Assembly: GCA_028724585.1 (NCBI GenBank)
Contig: JAQYCQ010000019.1
Coordinates: forward strand, 62,001-126,000
From: Bacillota bacterium
GTDB lineage: Bacteria; Bacillota; Clostridia; Peptostreptococcales; Anaerovoracaceae
Direction: 5' to 3'
Length of the DNA stretch: 64,000 bases
Shown here: positions 57,301-64,000 of the stretch, piece by piece
Layout: every line of letters begins with the position of its first letter
Position numbering within the stretch: the first letter of the stretch is position 1
Made by a program: the position numbers and the translations under genes
The notes under the pieces: model-generated
What the model was told of the DNA's origin: nothing
Seen by the model: the letters and a program-made list of their open reading frames with translations, nothing else
Databases searched by the model: none

Positions 57301-57819
57301 GCTGACCGCCTCGGCATGATAGATAAAGACAGATTCGAGTTCTGCTACATAGTAGATTTCCCTATGTACGAGATCAACGAAGAGACAGGCAAGCTGGACT
57401 TCACGCATAACCCGTTCTCCATGCCTCAGGGCGAGATGGACGCGCTCATGAACAAGGATCCGCTCGATATCTACGCTTACCAGTACGATATAGTCTGCAA
57501 CGGCTATGAGCTCTCTTCAGGAGCTGTAAGAAACCACAGGCCTGACATCATGGTCAAGGCCTTCGAGATCGCCGGCTACGATGAAGAGGTCGTTAAGAAG
57601 AAGTTCGGAGCTCTCTACCATGCTTTCCAGTACGGAGCGCCTCCTCACGCGGGAATGGCTCCGGGAGTCGACAGGATAGTAATGCTGCTGACAGGCGAGG
57701 AGAATATCCGTGAGGTAATCACATTCCCTCTGAACTCCAACGCGGAAGACCTCATGTTCGGTTCGCCGGGCGAGGTTACAGAGCAGCAGCTCAGAGAAGT
57801 ACATATAAAGATAAGGTAA
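54337..57819 (+). CDS. gatB: GatB fused to aspartyl-tRNA synthetase
   Basis: 1160 aa in one open frame. Residues 1-509 are a complete GatB: [19 protein letters not shown] and CPVCMGMPG give the four zinc cysteines, and the tail domain ends with [20 protein letters not shown]. Residues about 510-580 are an Ala/Lys/Glu helical linker. Residues about 580-1160 are a bacterial AspRS: anticodon-binding OB fold with [18 protein letters not shown], motif 2 [22 protein letters not shown], a GAD insertion and motif 3 [12 protein letters not shown]. H615 in RDHGG matches the His of non-discriminating AspRS. Together with GatCA it should charge tRNA-Asn with Asp and amidate it. Confidence 0.95.
   Translation: [1160 protein letters not shown]
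55971..55986. other. parS: parS site inside the GatB-AspRS linker
   Basis: TGTTTCACGTGAAACT, 15 of 16 positions of the parS consensus (last base T for A). It encodes residues about 545-550 (AVSRET) of the linker, so the coding constraint there is low. About 3 kb before parB. Confidence 0.8.
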
Positions 57820-57850
57820 TCTATCTTTCGGGGGAAAGCCTTTTGCAGAG

Positions 57851-57865
57851 GCTCCCTCCGGGAGC
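57851..57865. repeat. Mini-hairpin, TCC triloop
   Basis: GCTCCC-TCC-GGGAGC, perfect. Confidence 0.72.
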
Positions 57866-57955
57866 AGGCGCGCGTTTGCGGTTCCGGCTGTTTCGGCAGT
57901 TTTCGGGATCGGGACGGGCGCGTTTTTTCGTGCCGGAACGGCGGGGCGCGGAAGT

Positions 57956-57970
57956 GTCCGCGGAGCGGTC
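57956..57970. repeat. Mini-hairpin, GGA triloop (one mismatch)
   Basis: GTCCGC-GGA-GCGGTC, one mismatch in the stem. Confidence 0.45.
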
Positions 57971-58280
57971 GTCAGCCGGCCGCCGCGGGGAGCATAGGGC
58001 GGCCGGGGCGGATTTTTTTATCATTATTTTTCTTTAAACTCATATAAAACGTTGAAATTGCGAGCTTACAGAACTTTTCTTTATCGCTGTTTTTCTCTTT
58101 TTGTATCAGACATTTGTGTTATACTATATTTGAATTTGCGATAATAATCTTGATCAGCAGCTTTCTCTGAACGGACTGACTCTGGACCCGGTGTTGATAT
58201 ACATTCACATGCTGCTGCGGCCGGGCGTTTTGCGGGGTCGGTTTTCCTTTTATATTTAACTGAGAACAGGAAGTGAAATA

Positions 58281-59078
58281 TTGGGTAAAGCAATAGCTAT
58301 TTTTAATCAGAAGGGCGGCGTAGGCAAAACTACGACTAATATAAATCTCGCCGCGTGCCTGGCTCTCAAGGGCCAGAAGGTACTGCTCCTGGATATAGAC
58401 CCTCAGGGCAATACGACCAGCGGACTTGGCATTTCCAAGAGAGGACTTTCCGACACCATGTATGACGTGCTCATGGTCGATGATTACGATCCGCGACAGG
58501 CGGTAAAACATACCATGATCGATAATATGGATATAATCCCGGCCAGCGTGGAGCTGGCCGGAGCGGAAGTGGAAATGGTAAAGCTGCAGGGACGCGACAG
58601 GCGCCTTAAGACAGCTCTCGACAAGATAAAAGACGATTACGATTTCATCTTCGTCGACTGTCCGCCTTCGCTGGGACTGCTCACGATAAATTCGCTGACG
58701 GCAGTGGACAGCGTGCTCATACCGATCCAGTGCGAGTTCTACGCGCTCGAGGGAGTGAGCCAGCTGATGAGCACCATCGCTCTCGTCAAGAAGAGTATGA
58801 ACAGAAGCCTGACTATACAGGGCGTTATCCTCAGCATGTTCGACGGCAGGACGAACCTTTCCATCCAGGTGGTGGAGGAAGTAAAGAAGTATTTCAAGGA
58901 AAAGGTCTACAGCACGGTCATTCCGAGAAATGTCAGGCTGGCGGAAGCTCCGGGTTACGGGCTGCCTATCGTGGAGTACGATCCCCGTTCGGCGGGTGCC
59001 AAGGCCTACATGCAGTTCGCTGACGAATTCCTGAAGCAGGAAAAGAAGCGGGCGAAGAAGGCAGCAGGCGATAGGTAA
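58281..59078 (+). CDS. parA: Chromosome-partitioning ATPase ParA (Soj)
   Basis: 265 aa. It begins at a TTG with GGAAG upstream: GKAIAIFNQKGGVGKTTTN is the deviant Walker A, followed by LLDIDPQGNTTSG and FVDCPPSLGLLTINSL. It lacks the N-terminal helix-turn-helix of plasmid types, so it is the short chromosomal type. ParA dimers bind DNA and are released by ParB. In most Firmicutes parAB lie next to rsmG; here they are 38 kb from it. Confidence 0.95.
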   Translation: MGKAIAIFNQKGGVGKTTTNINLAACLALKGQKVLLLDIDPQGNTTSGLGISKRGLSDTMYDVLMVDDYDPRQAVKHTMIDNMDIIPASVELAGAEVEMVKLQGRDRRLKTALDKIKDDYDFIFVDCPPSLGLLTINSLTAVDSVLIPIQCEFYALEGVSQLMSTIALVKKSMNRSLTIQGVILSMFDGRTNLSIQVVEEVKKYFKEKVYSTVIPRNVRLAEAPGYGLPIVEYDPRSAGAKAYMQFADEFLKQEKKRAKKAAGDR

Positions 59079-59184
59079 TAGATAGATAACAGAGGGATAA
59101 AACTGATAGTCAGACGCGATCCGCCGGCGTGTACGGGCGGCAGCTATGTGAAACAATGATAAAGGACATTGGGGAGATATAAAG

Positions 59185-60078
59185 ATGGCAGGAAGATCCG
59201 GGAGCAAAAAAGGAGGCGGTCTGGGCCGCGGCCTCGACATATTATTTGAGGACTCTATGATAAACGACGAGGTCTCAGTGGAAAATAAAGGGGAGAACAA
59301 TTCGATAAATTTCATAAGCGTATCGGATATTTTTCCGAATTCCGCTCAGCCGAGAAAGCGTTTTGATGAGGCAAAGCTGAAAGCGCTGGCCGATTCTATA
59401 AAGGAGCACGGAGTGCTGCAGCCGATAATAGTCAGGCCTCACGCCAGCAGATATGAGATAGTGGCAGGCGAGCGCAGGTGGCGGGCGTCGAAGATGGCAG
59501 GGCTGGAGGAAGTGCCTTGTATCGTGCATGATTTCACGGACCGCGAGAACATGCTCATGGCGCTCATCGAGAACATGCAGAGAGAAGACCTGAACCCGGT
59601 CGAGGAGGCAAACGCCTTCCACGAGATGATGAATATGTACGGACTGACTCATGAAGAGATCTCGAAGACAGTAGGAAGGAGCAGGCCTTACATCACCAAC
59701 TCCATGAGGCTGCTCAAGCTTCCGCAGGAGGTTCAGGAGCTCATATCCGAAGGAAAACTTTCCGGCGGACACGCCAGGGCCCTGGCAGGAGTCGGCGATA
59801 CTGACGAACAGTTAAGGCTGGCCAGGCTCTGTGTAGAGAAAAAACTGTCCGTGAGACAGCTCGAAAAAATGATAAGCAACAACGAGAGCCGCAGCGCCAA
59901 GAAGGGGCGCACGCGTGATCCGGAGATAAAAGCTGCCGAGGAACGCCTGACAAAAATCGTAGGCGGCAGGGTCAGCCTTCCGTCATCAAAGAAAAAGGGC
60001 AAGATAGAGATACATTTTTCATCGCCTGAACAGCTCGACAGCATCATCAAAAAGCTGAGCGAGATCAGCGAAGATTAG
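59185..60078 (+). CDS. parB: Chromosome-partitioning protein ParB (Spo0J)
   Basis: 297 aa. N-terminal Arg/Lys-rich GLGRGLDILFED (the ParA-stimulating peptide), CTPase motifs SAQPRKRFDEAKL, HGVLQPIIVR and GERRWRASKMAGL, then a helix-turn-helix (LTHEEISKTVGRSRPYITNSMRLLKLP) that reads parS, and a C-terminal dimer domain. GGGGAG precedes the ATG. A perfect parS lies 27 bp after its stop. Confidence 0.96.
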   Translation: MAGRSGSKKGGGLGRGLDILFEDSMINDEVSVENKGENNSINFISVSDIFPNSAQPRKRFDEAKLKALADSIKEHGVLQPIIVRPHASRYEIVAGERRWRASKMAGLEEVPCIVHDFTDRENMLMALIENMQREDLNPVEEANAFHEMMNMYGLTHEEISKTVGRSRPYITNSMRLLKLPQEVQELISEGKLSGGHARALAGVGDTDEQLRLARLCVEKKLSVRQLEKMISNNESRSAKKGRTRDPEIKAAEERLTKIVGGRVSLPSSKKKGKIEIHFSSPEQLDSIIKKLSEISED

Positions 60079-60104
60079 CGATAAAACCGAAAACTGTATC
60101 GTGT

Positions 60105-60120
60105 TGTTTCACGTGAAACA
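60105..60120. other. parS: parS site
   Basis: TGTTTCACGTGAAACA, a perfect 16-bp palindrome identical to the bacterial parS consensus, between parB and the next gene. Confidence 0.96.
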
Positions 60121-60131
60121 TGGAGGTAAAA

Positions 60132-60626
60132 ATGCGCAGAAAAGACAGAGAGATAACCGATCTGGACGAGATAGTAGAGAAGGTTATCGATAGATCAGAC
60201 GTCATCAGGCTGGGCCTGGCGGACGGCGATTATCCGTATATCGTTCCCATGAATTACGGATATCAGTATAAAGACGGACAGCTGGAGTTTTACGTTCACG
60301 GAGCAGAGTCCGGCCGCAAAATGGAGCTCATCAGCAGAAACCCGGTATGCTCCTTCGAGATAGACACGGGCCACCGTCCGGTATTTATAATGGACAAGAA
60401 ATATGCCACCATGAATTTCGAGTCAGCTATGGGCAGGGCAGAGATCCACATCATAGAGGACGAGAATGAAAAGGTGCGCATGCTGGACAATCTGGTGGAA
60501 AGATGCGACCCGCCTGAGGGCTTTGTGTATAACGAAAAATCCGTGCCGCACACCGCCGTCATGAAACTCGTCGTAACAGAGATCACCGGCAAGGCCAACC
60601 GCAAAAAATCCCAGCCGGATTACTGA
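60132..60626 (+). CDS. Pyridoxamine 5'-phosphate oxidase-like (NimA-type) flavin-binding protein
   Basis: 164 aa. The split-barrel pattern appears as RLGLADGDYPYIVPMNYGYQ, FYVHGAESGRKMELISRNPVCSFEID, the H-R-x-V segment and SAMGRAEIHII, as in NimA-related proteins. Members bind FMN or heme; some give nitroimidazole resistance. The ATG at 60132 has GGAGG 4-5 nt upstream and is chosen over one at 60120 that overlaps parS. Exact substrate unknown. Confidence 0.85.
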   Translation: MRRKDREITDLDEIVEKVIDRSDVIRLGLADGDYPYIVPMNYGYQYKDGQLEFYVHGAESGRKMELISRNPVCSFEIDTGHRPVFIMDKKYATMNFESAMGRAEIHIIEDENEKVRMLDNLVERCDPPEGFVYNEKSVPHTAVMKLVVTEITGKANRKKSQPDY

Positions 60627-60699
60627 TCAGGACCGGCAGTTCTGATATATGCCGGCGGCCCTGATCCGGGCCGGCAGTCCTGATTCCGGTCCATCAGTC
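60623..60699. repeat. Four 19-20-bp tandem repeats
   Basis: Units start with CTGAT at 60623, 60642, 60661 and 60680; units 1 and 3 differ at 3 or 4 bases and share GGCCGGCAGT/GACCGGCAGT. The first unit overlaps the stop codon of the flavoprotein gene. Confidence 0.7.
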
Positions 60700-60726
60700 C
60701 GCCCATGACCGCGGTGTGCGGCTTGC

Positions 60727-60741
60727 GACCGCTCCGCGGAC
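60727..60741. repeat. Mini-hairpin, TCC triloop (one mismatch)
   Basis: GACCGC-TCC-GCGGAC, one mismatch in the stem. Confidence 0.45.
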
Positions 60742-60761
60742 AGGAGCGGCGTCATTACGCC

Positions 60762-60795
60762 AAAAAGAGCGCTGGATACGCCAGCGCCCTTTTTT
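60762..60795. terminator. Bidirectional terminator between flavoprotein gene and rnhA
   Basis: GCGCTGG / CCAGCGC stem with a 5-nt loop; six T follow (after CC) on the plus strand and TCTTTTT follows on the minus strand. It serves both convergent genes. Confidence 0.88.
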
Positions 60796-60866
60796 CATGT
60801 GCCGCCGCCGATCGCGCGGCCGTTTTTATTTTATATTATATGTTTCGCGTATATGTTTCACGGAGC

Positions 60867-61415
60867 CTATCTTTTGTAGGGCTCCATTCCTATGTTAGCC
60901 AGCTCGTCCGCGCGGTTGTTCATCCTGGTGACGTAGAGAAAGTCTTCATAGTTAAAAGACGATCCGTTGTTGGAGATGAATTTCTTGTATCTCTTGTTGA
61001 GGTCAGCCTGGCTGGCCTTATCTACATCCACATGCCCTTTGACTATATAGAAATTTATACTGTGCTGTGAAGTGAGCGCCAGGAGCTGCTGCCACAGCTC
61101 TTTGTTTTTTACGGGTTCTTTAGAAGCGTTCTTCCAGCCGTTCTTCTGCCAGTTTACGTACCATTTTTTTCTGAAGCAGTCCATGAGGTAGGTGGAGTCG
61201 GAGAATACGTCTATCTCCAGCCCGGTCCTTTTCAGGCATGACAGAGCCTGGATCAGGGCGGTCATCTCCATCTTGTTATTGGTAGTGTCGGCCTCGCCGC
61301 CGCAGAGCTCTTTTTTAGATCCGCCCCATTCGAGTATAGCTCCCCAGCCGCCGGCGTTCTCCTGTTTCTGATTGTTGGAGCAGGCCCCATCGGTATATAT
61401 CTTAAGTTTAGCCAT
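60867..61415 (-). CDS. rnhA: Ribonuclease HI
   Basis: 182 aa. The catalytic acids are visible: Asp in IYTDGACSNN, Glu in NKMEMTALIQAL, Asp in VFSDSTYLMDC and Asp in NRADELANIG. It removes RNA from RNA-DNA hybrids. The start at 61415 is chosen because AGAGGAAG lies just upstream; an ORF extension of 21 codons has no such site. About 30 residues are inserted between KGHVD and the last Asp compared with the E. coli enzyme. Confidence 0.93.
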   Translation of the reverse strand: MAKLKIYTDGACSNNQKQENAGGWGAILEWGGSKKELCGGEADTTNNKMEMTALIQALSCLKRTGLEIDVFSDSTYLMDCFRKKWYVNWQKNGWKNASKEPVKNKELWQQLLALTSQHSINFYIVKGHVDVDKASQADLNKRYKKFISNNGSSFNYEDFLYVTRMNNRADELANIGMEPYKR

Positions 61416-61700
61416 TTTCGCTTCCTCTTTTTCTATCTGTAGAGCAGGGCAGAAACGCGCCTGCAGCTTTATCTCCATTTTATTAATTAAACTTCATGCG
61501 TGAAACATCCTGAAAGCATGATCCGGCTCCCGCCGCACATTAAATAATACATATCGTGATCGTATTTGTAAACATACAGTAATCCGGGTGTAACACAACT
61601 GTAATATTTAGAAGATATAATTATTACGTATATGTTTAATATGCGATAGGTATGCGCTGCCGGGATCCGCCCATCTGGGCGGGAGGAAGTCTCATATTCG
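61416..61700. other. Divergent intergenic region rnhA / YycH-like gene
   Basis: AT-rich. TATAAT at 61616-61621 is a likely -10 for the rightward gene, without a clear -35. A GC-containing leader with GGATCCGCC...GGCGGGAGG follows and supplies the ribosome-binding site. Nothing else recognised. Confidence 0.5.
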
Positions 61701-63296
61701 ATGACTCAAGGATCCGGCGGCCTTTTTGTTAGTGATATATATAGCGATACAATGGCAGGAAAAATAAAAGATACTCTGATCGCTGCGGTCCTGATATCTT
61801 TTCTTGTTGTCATATATGTGCTGGGACAGAACTATTCTTTTTTCGACGGAGTGAAGCCCCTGTCAGTCAACAGCGGCAGTACTGCAGCTTCAGTAGAGGC
61901 TATGGATCTTTCGGAGCCGGATAAGATCATAGTCAGCAGCGGCAGCGGCCAGATGTACTCGGTGGATCCGGACCGTAAGCTTGAGCGCGGATACCAGGCT
62001 CAAGGAGTGTCTGATCCGACCCTTTACGCCAGCTTTATGGCTGAGTTCAAGAGCAGGGTCTCGGGATCAGCGGGACTTTCCAAAACCGACGCCTCAAAGT
62101 TCAGCCGGGCTGTTTCAGAGAATTCCGCTTCGGCGGTATACAGCTTCAGAATAACTCTCGAGGACCTTGAAAGCTGTGCCGGGATAGAGGATAAGACCGG
62201 CGGTTCCGATAAAGTCAGGCCTTCTATCATAGTCATACCGGCCTACGACAGGAATTCAGCGTACATCTGGGACAGCACGGCAGGGAAATATTACAGGATC
62301 AAGTCAGAGAACGATGCGGGAGTCTGGAGCTCTATGGCAGACGCTCTCGCCGGGACCTCAGACGGAACGGAAACGGCTTACAGGCTTTCGTCTGACACAG
62401 GAAAGGGCGCCGGTTTCGTACCGGACGACCAGGTCCAGCTGCAGATACCGGAGGACAGCTCTTACCTTCCTGAATACAGGGCGAGTGATGAAAGCTCGCT
62501 CGACAGGCTGGAAAAGATGTTCTTCTCGAAGGGCACGGATTTTGTGAGGATCTCCAGGCGCGCTGACGGAAATGTCTCATACAGGTACAGATACATGCAA
62601 AAGGTGCTGACTGTGTCGGAGTCCGGGCGTGTCTATTACCATGAACAGTTCGACAGCGACCGGTACGAAGAAAAGGACTTCAGCGAATCGCTCAGGATCG
62701 CCGCGTCATACATAGAGTCACACGGCGGACTTCCCGACAGCAGCGGTGTAAAGGTCTTCCTTAAAAAGGCCGACAGGAAAGCAATAGACAAGAAATATAA
62801 AGGCTATGATTTCGAATTCGGGATCAGCTATAAAGGGATGAGGCTGGTCTATCCGGAGAATGAAGGCGACATGCTCAGCGTCAGCGTGAGAGGCGGACAG
62901 GTCACAGGCTATTTCAGGGATCTGCCGACGCTGGAGGACGAGGGCTCGGGCGCGGCTTCTCCCGAGACGGCGGAAAAGGCAGAGGTGCAGGCTCAGCCCC
63001 TGTCACAGATAGTGAGCGCCAACGCCTCTGAGCTGGCGTCCGCTTTAGACAGCAGAACGGCTGAAACAGATCTGCAGGAGATCACGGACAGCATACGTTC
63101 GGCAGAGATCTGCCTCTACAGAGTGCCTGATGGCATGGACCCGGAAGCGGCAGCTTCCGGAAGGTCGACGGAGTCGACGTCAGCTGACAGGCTCGTTCCC
63201 GCCTGGCACATTTCAGCGGGTGACAGGGATTTCTGGTTCAGGGCTTCTGACGGAGTTTTCATAGCGTCGGACAATACGGCAGGTGAGAAAAACTGA
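61701..63296 (+). CDS. YycH/YycI-like membrane-anchored protein
   Basis: 531 aa. One N-terminal TM (about residues 24-42, LIAAVLISFLVVIYVLG) and a long extracytoplasmic domain. The stretch around KKYKGYDFEFGISYKGMRLVYPENEG resembles YycI. The gene before walJ in Firmicutes is usually yycI, which supports the call. YycH/YycI restrain the WalK kinase, but walR and walK are not upstream here. GGAGG lies 13 nt before the ATG at 61701; the ATG at 61752 is an alternative without a site. Sequence-level support is moderate. Confidence 0.6.
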   Translation: MTQGSGGLFVSDIYSDTMAGKIKDTLIAAVLISFLVVIYVLGQNYSFFDGVKPLSVNSGSTAASVEAMDLSEPDKIIVSSGSGQMYSVDPDRKLERGYQAQGVSDPTLYASFMAEFKSRVSGSAGLSKTDASKFSRAVSENSASAVYSFRITLEDLESCAGIEDKTGGSDKVRPSIIVIPAYDRNSAYIWDSTAGKYYRIKSENDAGVWSSMADALAGTSDGTETAYRLSSDTGKGAGFVPDDQVQLQIPEDSSYLPEYRASDESSLDRLEKMFFSKGTDFVRISRRADGNVSYRYRYMQKVLTVSESGRVYYHEQFDSDRYEEKDFSESLRIAASYIESHGGLPDSSGVKVFLKKADRKAIDKKYKGYDFEFGISYKGMRLVYPENEGDMLSVSVRGGQVTGYFRDLPTLEDEGSGAASPETAEKAEVQAQPLSQIVSANASELASALDSRTAETDLQEITDSIRSAEICLYRVPDGMDPEAAASGRSTESTSADRLVPAWHISAGDRDFWFRASDGVFIASDNTAGEKN

Positions 63297-63539
63297 GTGG
63301 CTGGAGAAGCTTTAGACTCCAGAAGAGAAAAAACGCGGGATGATGCTCCCGGTGCAGCAGCGGTCTTTTACGGCCGCTGTTTTTCTTTACTGCAGGTTCA
63401 AATGGGTTATAATAGAGTTCAGAAATTTTGGTTCCACTATGGACCTTATATCAATATTTCACAGCGGCTTCATTGTTTCATCACAGTGGAGTTGTAAATT
63501 ACAGGATGTAAGAAGAATTACATTCAGACAGGAGCAGGC
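63297..63539. other. Intergenic region before walJ
   Basis: CTGGAG/CTCCAG hairpin at 63301-63322, the terminator at 63358 and a TATAAT at 63408-63413 for walJ with a weak TTTACT 16 bp upstream. Confidence 0.55.
63358..63385 (+). terminator. Terminator before walJ
   Basis: CAGCGG / CCGCTG stem with a 10-nt loop, then TTTTTC. Confidence 0.75.
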
Positions 63540-64000
63540 ATGGCATTAAGCGTTTGTTCATTCGCCAGCGGCAGCAGCGGAAACTGCTATCTCGTGAGAA
63601 GCAGCGATACCGCTATACTGATCGACGCGGGAATAAGCACAAAGAGAATACACGATTCCATGGGAAAGATCGGCGTTGACAGATCGTCTATAGATGGAGT
63701 CTTCATCACCCACGAGCACTCTGACCACGTAAAGGGACTGAGGGTGCTGACGAAAAAGAATCCGGACTGGAGGATCTACACATCTGAAGGCACGGGCGAG
63801 CAGATAAAGGACAGCATCTTCGACCAGTCCAGACTCAACTGCTTCGAGGCGGGCGACATGATAGAAGTCGGGGACATGAAAGTCCAGTCCATAAAGATCT
63901 CTCACGATGCCGCGGACCCGGTGTGCTACTCAGTGTCGGCAGAGGGATCGAACCTGCTGATAATGACCGATACAGGATTCGTTCCCAACGAAGCCGCCTC
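63540..64000 (+). CDS. walJ: WalJ/YycJ metallo-beta-lactamase-fold hydrolase (3' end cut off)
   Basis: 153 codons are visible before the window ends. It begins ALSVCSFASGSSGNCYLVRS, the YycJ start, and has the metal motif ITHEHSDHVKG and LLIMTDTGF. YycJ-type proteins are putative nucleases linked to the WalRK system and mismatch repair. AGGAG precedes the ATG by 5 nt. A terminator and a -10 box upstream suggest its own promoter. Confidence 0.92.
   Translation, partial: MALSVCSFASGSSGNCYLVRSSDTAILIDAGISTKRIHDSMGKIGVDRSSIDGVFITHEHSDHVKGLRVLTKKNPDWRIYTSEGTGEQIKDSIFDQSRLNCFEAGDMIEVGDMKVQSIKISHDAADPVCYSVSAEGSNLLIMTDTGFVPNEAA

Larger units (their letters stand above)
57820..58280. other. gatB/aspS-parA intergenic region
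   Basis: A small CTTTC-GGGG-GAAAG hairpin right after the stop, then a GC-rich stretch (57845-58015) with two mini-hairpins, then AT-rich DNA with a TATACT (58120) but no convincing -35. No gene is supported; a 67-codon minus ORF is Arg/Pro-rich and unlikely. Confidence 0.55.

Noticed and set aside
41398..57819. Fusions as artefacts of a missed stop codon
   Set aside because: Both junctions are read in one frame with ordinary codon use on each side, and the linker of GatB-AspRS is a sensible helical segment. An assembly error cannot be fully excluded without reads.
57821..58024. 67-codon minus-strand ORF in the gap before parA
   Set aside because: Arg/Pro/Ser-rich product from GC-rich intergenic DNA with mini-hairpins; no ribosome-binding site.
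58119..59315. 398-codon minus-strand ORF opposite parA and parB
   Set aside because: Antisense to clear parA and parB reading frames, no domain recognised, His/Arg/Leu-rich composition typical of a shadow.
60849..60866. Another parS-like sequence near TGTTTCACGGAGCC
   Set aside because: Only one half-site matches; the CACGTG core is lost. The same holds for TGTTTCACGATA at 53389 in gatA.

Overview
The window reads as a chromosomal segment of a low-to-mid GC Gram-positive anaerobe of the Bacillota, most likely class Clostridia. The support is the dnaA-dnaN-recF-gyrB-gyrA and rpmH-rnpA-yidD-yidC-jag-mnmE-mnmG-rsmG gene order around the origin, two T-box leaders, a type III glutamine synthetase, an ANTAR regulator, a SigB/SigF/SigG-type sigma factor and a short DUF951 protein. 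Family-level placement (for example near Anaerovoracaceae / Family XIII) is only a guess. No prophage, insertion sequence, rRNA operon or CRISPR array was seen. The window is almost all core genome, and the unusual content lies in gene fusions, leaders and intergenic elements.

Layout. 1-7.6 kb: the end of an ABC-F ATPase, a convergent NAD(P)H-hydrate dehydratase, and the leftward leuA-leuC-leuD-leuB operon behind a leucine-type T-box. 7.6-18.2 kb (all leftward): DUF951, serS, a UPF0182 membrane protein, a 1042-aa zinc-ribbon/acidic/one-TM protein, rpsF-ssb-rpsR, and citrate synthase with a long structured leader. 18.4-19.6 kb: GC-rich palindromes, tRNA-Lys(CTT) and a 76-aa protein. 19.6-26.4 kb (leftward): rsmG, mnmG, mnmE, jag, yidC, yidD, rnpA, rpmH. 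26.4-37.5 kb (rightward): the origin, dnaA, dnaN, recF, gyrB, gyrA, an RsbW-like anti-sigma factor with its sigma factor, and trpS. 37.8-39.2 kb (leftward): a thioredoxin-reductase-like protein and a thioredoxin-fold protein without CXXC. 39.2-39.45 kb: a dense DnaA-box array. 39.6-50.4 kb: ANTAR regulator, carA, a carB-dapF fusion, pyrG, aroE and glutamine synthetase III. 50.7-51.9 kb: two SdpI-like membrane proteins. 52.1-57.8 kb: T-box, gatC, gatA and a gatB-aspS fusion. 58.3-64 kb: parA, parB with a parS site, a flavin-binding protein, rnhA, a YycH/YycI-like protein and a partial walJ.

Themes. (1) Glutamine use is concentrated here: CarA, CTP synthase and GatCAB consume glutamine amide nitrogen and GSIII makes glutamine. 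An ANTAR (antitermination) protein heads the cluster, and glnN has a promoter followed almost at once by an intrinsic terminator. (2) Two large in-frame fusions stand out: GatB-AspRS, which would covalently tie the two halves of the indirect Asn-tRNA route, and CarB-DapF, whose DapF part has Ser at the first catalytic Cys position. (3) Replication and segregation signals are plentiful: oriC with DnaA boxes and DnaA-trio repeats, a second DnaA-box array about 11 kb away, a perfect parS after parB, and a 15/16 parS match inside the GatB-AspRS linker. (4) A family of 15-bp intergenic mini-hairpins with an invariant C-GGA-G (or C-TCC-G) core and varying but complementary 5-bp arms recurs across the window.

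Limits: all calls come from reading the sequence and recalling protein families; no alignments, folding programs or databases were used.
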